This document shows, piece after piece, positions 46,243 through 50,311 of a stretch of 50,311 bases of DNA. A program made the translations under genes and the position numbers. A model generated the notes under the pieces. It did no database searches and was not told where the DNA came from. It saw nothing but the letters and a program-made list of their open reading frames with translations. The DNA is from an uncultured Burkholderiales bacterium (GTDB lineage Bacteria > Pseudomonadota > Gammaproteobacteria > Burkholderiales > Burkholderiaceae_C), in NCBI GenBank assembly GCA_903844825.1, contig CAIMVC010000090.1:1-50311 (forward strand), given 5' to 3'. How positions within the stretch are numbered: position 1 is the first letter of the stretch; each line of letters opens with the position of its first letter.

Positions 46243-47271
46243 TCATGGCGCAGCCTTTTTTTTCCCACCGATTTTTTTCTGCAAAGACTTCACTGTTTCC
46301 AGAAAAGCCGTCTCGACTTCCGACGGTTGCTCAAGCTGTTGGGCGCGGAATTTGACATATTCGGCTTCGGCTTTTCCCAGCGCCTGCTGGTGGCTGACCT
46401 GGCCAGCCCCCTGCAGTGTTTTGCCGCCCATGGCCACGATCAATTGCTCCAGGTGCGCCAGCCAATTGTTCATGTAGGTTGGCTCCTGATTCATAGCGCG
46501 AAACTCTGCAGCGTCGAAATAGGCCGAAACCAAGGTGTTCAAGCGCTTAAGCTCGTCTGCATTCAGATAGTTTTTGGCATTGCCAATTTCAGCTTTTTTG
46601 GGGACCGATCCGCTAAACGACAACAGGCCCATAAACGGTTTTCCTGCATCGGCCTGCTGTGCAATGACCTCGGCTGCGGTGCGCCCGTGTGCAGCGTAGT
46701 GCAGCTTGTTCTGCACCGTTTTAAAAAACTGGGTACTGGCATCAGACTTAGGGTCGTAATCCACACTGGTCGCATACAGGTCAAGCACCTGCCGATAAAG
46801 CACCTTTTCGCTGCTGCGAATGTCACGGATACGGTCAAGGAGCTCTTTCCAATAGCTGCCACCGCCCAAATTTTTGAGGCGGGCGTCATCCATGGTGAAG
46901 CCTTTTTCCAGGTACTCGTGCAGACGCTCGGTGGCCCAAATACGAAATTGCGTGCCACGCGACGAGCGCACCCGATAACCCACAGCCAAAATGGCCTGCA
47001 GGTTGTAAAGGCGCAGATTACGCTTGACTTGCCGTGCCCCCTCTTGCCGAACTTGTAAGTCATCCTTACAAGTTGCGCTCTCGGGCAGTTCGCCTTCGGC
47101 AAAGATGGCTTTCAGGTGCTGGGTGATGTTTTGCGGCGTCGTCTGAAAAAGTTCGGCCATCTGAGCCTGCGACAGCCAAACGGTGCCACCAGACATGCGC
47201 ACTTCCATGGCTGGCTTGCCACCGTCGTGTTGATAAAAAACGATCTCGCCAAGGTCGGTCATATTCGCCAT
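46243..47271 (-). CDS. RhuM family protein
   Basis: A 342-residue member of the RhuM (virulence protein) family. The N-terminal half has VWLSQAQMAELFQTTPQNIT (helix-turn-helix-like), NLRLYNLQAILAVGYRVRS and RGTQFRIWATERLHEYL, the hallmark blocks. The C-terminal part is helical and ends in a Lys-rich tail. The ATG at 47271 lies 1 base from the methyltransferase stop with GGAGG upstream, so translation is tightly coupled. RhuM genes are often found inside restriction and other defence islands, but their biochemical role is not known. Here it may regulate the operon or be a further effector. Confidence 0.87.
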   Translation of the reverse strand: MANMTDLGEIVFYQHDGGKPAMEVRMSGGTVWLSQAQMAELFQTTPQNITQHLKAIFAEGELPESATCKDDLQVRQEGARQVKRNLRLYNLQAILAVGYRVRSSRGTQFRIWATERLHEYLEKGFTMDDARLKNLGGGSYWKELLDRIRDIRSSEKVLYRQVLDLYATSVDYDPKSDASTQFFKTVQNKLHYAAHGRTAAEVIAQQADAGKPFMGLLSFSGSVPKKAEIGNAKNYLNADELKRLNTLVSAYFDAAEFRAMNQEPTYMNNWLAHLEQLIVAMGGKTLQGAGQVSHQQALGKAEAEYVKFRAQQLEQPSEVETAFLETVKSLQKKIGGKKKAAP

Positions 47272-47272
47272 A

Positions 47273-50200
47273 TCAGCATCCTCCCTGGCTCTGTTCAAAA
47301 AACGCCCAAGCCGTCCGGTAGTCTTCTTCGCGGTTGGCGCGGGCGAAGGGAGCGGTGAAGGTGCGGGTGACTTGGCGGGGACCGCCGGGTTGGGTGTCGT
47401 CGGTGACGGTCATGGCGATGGTGGTGCCGTCGGGGACGAGGAAGGTGCCGTCTTTATAGAGGTCTTCCCAGCCGTGGTTGCCGTCTTTGGTTTTGCCCTC
47501 TAGGGTGGTGATGCGGGTTTTGGGGGTGGTGCGGCTGCCTTTGCGGGGCAGGCCAACGCCGACCAGGCCTTTGCTGTTGGTGAAGACGATGCGGCCCTTG
47601 ATGTCGTACCAGGTGTCGCGCTCGTAGCCTTGCATGACCGGGAACTGCACGCGGTAGATGAGCTGCAATTCGTCGAGTGTGAGGCCGAGGGCCTGGGCGA
47701 CCAGCACGTCGATTTCTACCAAGGCCATGCGGCGGGCGTAGTCGCTGCGCAGGGCGCAGTGGCGGGTCCAGTCGCGTGTCAGGTTTTGCCAGAAGTCTTG
47801 TGGCAGACGCGGGTTGTCGGGCTGACTCCAGCTTTGCTCAGGAAAGGTCGGAGCGAAGACTTCTTCCCACAGGGGGGCGTAGTGGGTGGTGAGGCAGTTA
47901 AGCACCAATGAACGGGCTGCGATATTCGGCTGCAATGAAATGGGAATAGGTAACTGTCCAACGAGGGTGGTGTTTGCGTGCCCCATTCCAGTCGACTTGA
48001 CACGAAAATCAGCTAACAAAGACTGGGTGTAGGCCATGGAACCACACAACTGTTTAGAGTCACGAAATGCGTGCGCAAGCAGGGTATTAATATGCGCAGC
48101 ACCCGGAGGCATAAGTGTCGTTATGAGGGTTCTCTCCGAAGACGATCCGATCATCTCCCGATTCACGAGACGGTAGTAATCAGTCACGGGGCGACGGATC
48201 GTTCTAGGCCACGTTCCAAATTCACCACTGCGATCCGCCTCTTCAGGCGTCATATCACCCCAATTCAAACGAACCATAACCTCTTCCTCCCAGCTCACCC
48301 TCGGTGTTCGGCGCAGGTATTCGGCCTTGTCGGCCATGGGGCGGTAGTTGGTGCGGGGTAGATAGTCGTCGGGCAGGGTCTCGAGCTCGATGATGTCGTA
48401 GTGCCCGTTGGCGGTGCAGACCTTGCGCGGGGTTTTGTTGTAGGGATTGGCCAAAAAGAAGTGCGGGCCTGAGAGCACCCAGTCTTCGGGTGTTGCAGCA
48501 AATCCGTTGTCGCTGTTGGGGCGGCGAGAGATGGTTTTATCGTCTTGGGCCAGCTTTTCGTTCCAGTGCTGAGTGGAAAAGTAGTCATCGCCCAGATCGG
48601 CCAGACGCTTCGGAAAAACAGCAAGTTTGCTTAAAACGCTGCTCAATTTGCCAGCGTGCAAGGCGGGCAAACGAGCACGGCGTGGAGGAGTGCCGGGTTC
48701 ATCGTAGAGCTGGGCGAAAGTAGCCAATGCCAGCTCGTCCACTAAGACGATGCGGTCGCGATGCCCTGCAGTGTTCCACTGGCCTTGTTCGTTTTTGTAG
48801 CCCCCAACCTCGCCTTGTCCATCATGCAAATAACAGGCATCTACCGTGGCCGGGGTAAACAAGTTGGCCAGTTGGTCGAAGGCGGGCTGGTTTTGCACAG
48901 GGCCATAAATATTGACACTGTATTTGGTCAGGTGGTGGACTTCAGCAAACAAGGCGAGCTCGTTAACGAACTGGAAGTGTCGTCGCAGCCTGGTATAGAC
49001 CACCTCGCGCAAGCCACCACCCGTTGGATCGTCAAAAGGCCCTTCGGGGTGCAACAAGCCAGTCACCCCCTTTGAGCTGCTGATCTCCCAAGCTAGTGGC
49101 ATGAAGCACTTGTATAGGTTAGCCTTCATGCCTTGCAGCAGCGGGTAGTTCTGCACAGCGTTCAAGAAGTTCTGCGTGCCTTCGGCTTCCTGCAGCTCTT
49201 CGGTCCACGCCTGTTGCAATCCAGTAAATCGCTCAAAGGCCTCGGTCCGCAGTTTGGCCAAGTCGCTAGCACTGATTTTGCGGATGGCGAACACAGGGTT
49301 GCGCTCGCCCAGCACACCAGACTCGTTCCACTCCACCTTAAGCCAAGGCGGGTTACCTAAGATCAAATCAAAGCCGCCACGCTGCAACAATACATCGGCA
49401 AAGCACAGCTCCCAATGCATGAACTTGCGGTCAGCAGCGACAGCCTCGACCAGTGCGATGCGAGGGAAGTTTTGGCGCAACTTGCTGATGCGCAGTTGGC
49501 CCAGCTTGTCGTGGAGGTTGGGTTGGTCGGCGGCTTGGGCCAGGGGCAGTTGAGTCTCGAAGCCGTCCAGGCTGCCTTGCACTTCAGGAAAGATAACTTG
49601 CGGCGCTTCGCGCTCTGTGGGTTGCAAGTCCAGGCCAGGTTGCAGGCCAATGTCAACGATATTGCCTTCTAGGATGGCGCCCACTTCCATCCACCACTGT
49701 TCACGGCTGGGCAGTTGCTGGGCTTTGGTGATGGGCCAGAACCACAGGGCGCACCAGTAGTCCATGACGAGCTTGAGGCGGCGGTAGGGGGTGGCCAGGT
49801 CGCCGTCTTCGTTCAGCAGGCCTTGTTTGCGGATGGCTTCTTTTTGGGCGCGGGTGATGGGGTCTTGGGACTGGGCGGGAATGGGGGATGGACCCCGGGT
49901 CGAGCTCGGGGTGACAGGCTCCGAATGCGGCCAGACGCTGATGGCGTCTTCGGTGCGGGCGCGGTCGCGGGCCATGGCCTTGGTGTGTTCGGCCCATAGC
50001 TCTTGCACGCGGGCGCTGAGCTGCTGGAGGCGCTTGAGTTCGTGCGGCTCCAGCGGCTTCATCATGGCTTTGCGCCATGTCTTCAGGCTGTCGAACTCTG
50101 TTTTGTAGAGCGCCTTGGCGGTTTTGTCGGTGTAGTCGGACATGCCGGGGTCGGGCAGCAAGAAGTGCCAAATTTCGTCGGGCTGGCGTGGCTGGTCTGC

Positions 50201-50311
50201 GGTGGCGCGGCGCGGGGGTTCTTCGTGCCAGGCGGGTTTGGCTTTTTTGTCCAGGCTGCTGGCTTTGTAAACCTGGTGGCGGGCACCGATGAGGCTGTTG
50301 CCGTTGAACAG
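47273..50311 (-). CDS. Eco57I-like DNA adenine methyltransferase, N-terminus outside window
   Basis: At least 1012 residues of a large DNA N6-adenine methyltransferase; the frame stays open to the right edge. The TTG at 50161 is internal, because the upstream codons continue the protein (GNSLIGARHQVYK near the edge). The catalytic motif IV FDLILGNPPW is at about 49343-49372, followed by an Eco57I-type region with LLHPEGPFDDP. The C-terminal third probably holds the target-recognition part and ends with YDIKGRIVFTNSKGLVGVG. It resembles the large methylases of DISARM class 1 and BREX-like systems, but a restriction nuclease is not evident in the same chain. It is the first visible gene of the operon. 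Confidence 0.88.
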   Translation of the reverse strand: MFNGNSLIGARHQVYKASSLDKKAKPAWHEEPPRRATADQPRQPDEIWHFLLPDPGMSDYTDKTAKALYKTEFDSLKTWRKAMMKPLEPHELKRLQQLSARVQELWAEHTKAMARDRARTEDAISVWPHSEPVTPSSTRGPSPIPAQSQDPITRAQKEAIRKQGLLNEDGDLATPYRRLKLVMDYWCALWFWPITKAQQLPSREQWWMEVGAILEGNIVDIGLQPGLDLQPTEREAPQVIFPEVQGSLDGFETQLPLAQAADQPNLHDKLGQLRISKLRQNFPRIALVEAVAADRKFMHWELCFADVLLQRGGFDLILGNPPWLKVEWNESGVLGERNPVFAIRKISASDLAKLRTEAFERFTGLQQAWTEELQEAEGTQNFLNAVQNYPLLQGMKANLYKCFMPLAWEISSSKGVTGLLHPEGPFDDPTGGGLREVVYTRLRRHFQFVNELALFAEVHHLTKYSVNIYGPVQNQPAFDQLANLFTPATVDACYLHDGQGEVGGYKNEQGQWNTAGHRDRIVLVDELALATFAQLYDEPGTPPRRARLPALHAGKLSSVLSKLAVFPKRLADLGDDYFSTQHWNEKLAQDDKTISRRPNSDNGFAATPEDWVLSGPHFFLANPYNKTPRKVCTANGHYDIIELETLPDDYLPRTNYRPMADKAEYLRRTPRVSWEEEVMVRLNWGDMTPEEADRSGEFGTWPRTIRRPVTDYYRLVNREMIGSSSERTLITTLMPPGAAHINTLLAHAFRDSKQLCGSMAYTQSLLADFRVKSTGMGHANTTLVGQLPIPISLQPNIAARSLVLNCLTTHYAPLWEEVFAPTFPEQSWSQPDNPRLPQDFWQNLTRDWTRHCALRSDYARRMALVEIDVLVAQALGLTLDELQLIYRVQFPVMQGYERDTWYDIKGRIVFTNSKGLVGVGLPRKGSRTTPKTRITTLEGKTKDGNHGWEDLYKDGTFLVPDGTTIAMTVTDDTQPGGPRQVTRTFTAPFARANREEDYRTAWAFFEQSQGGC

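Noticed and set aside
46243..46290. T-rich run read as an intrinsic terminator for the methylase-rhuM genes
   Set aside because: The run lies within the Lys-rich 3' coding end of rhuM on the - strand and is not preceded by a stable GC hairpin.

Overview
The window looks like a chromosomal or plasmid segment of a betaproteobacterium, most likely Burkholderiales/Comamonadaceae. The grounds are the high GC content, many Bug/TctC-type periplasmic binding proteins without their membrane partners, IclR and MarR control of CoA-dependent aromatic catabolism, and GC-rich intergenic repeats built around GCCCCC-TCG-GGGGGC hairpins of a kind I associate with that family. All assignments come from reading the sequence and predicted proteins; no database search was run.

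Region 1 (1-5438, + strand): the end of a thiolase-like gene, a DUF35 zinc-ribbon/OB-fold partner, a CaiB/BaiF CoA-transferase, a LigB-type extradiol dioxygenase and three tandem RraA/HMG-aldolase-family genes. Region 2 (5487-11644, - strand): thiolase-like protein, a DUF35::3-hydroxyacyl-CoA dehydrogenase fusion, acyl-CoA dehydrogenase, MarR regulator and a phthalate-dioxygenase-type reductase. It is transcribed away from Region 3 (11786-29702, + strand): feruloyl-CoA-synthetase-like ligase, enoyl-CoA hydratase, Rieske oxygenase, a four-gene peptide-type ABC transporter with fused ATPases, a second LigB-type dioxygenase, a LigJ-like hydratase, an FAH-family hydrolase, a gentisate-dioxygenase-like bicupin, a TctC protein, a flavin monooxygenase, an HMG-CoA-lyase-like protein and a second CaiB/BaiF. 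The shared divergent promoter carries two copies of a TAAGG-N3-CCTT(A) palindrome plus a perfect 16-bp palindrome, good candidates for operators. Just after Region 3 lies a 140-bp scar (29741-29880) joining the start of one rraA gene to the end of another, evidence that a second rraA array once stood there and collapsed.

Together Regions 1-3 read as an aromatic-acid catabolic island: CoA activation, side-chain shortening, ring hydroxylation by the Rieske oxygenase and reductase, ring opening by LigB-type and cupin dioxygenases, then hydration and aldol cleavage (LigJ/RraA type) to central metabolites. The real substrate cannot be read from sequence.

Region 4 (29899-37524): TctC and a crotonase-fold protein (+ strand), a repeat-rich 460-bp gap, then a - strand operon (TctC, alpha/beta hydrolase, amidohydrolase-2, CoA ligase) divergent from an IclR regulator. 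Three of these enzymes lack canonical catalytic residues of their families.

Region 5 (37571-50311, - strand, runs off the right edge): a defence-type operon of an Eco57I-like DNA adenine methyltransferase, a RhuM-family protein, a 2136-residue DEAD-box/DUF1998 helicase with a nuclease-like C-terminal region, and a UvrD-like helicase with an apparent RelE/ParE-like N-terminal domain. It resembles DISARM and related helicase-methylase systems but matches none I can name exactly, and is the best candidate for a new system.
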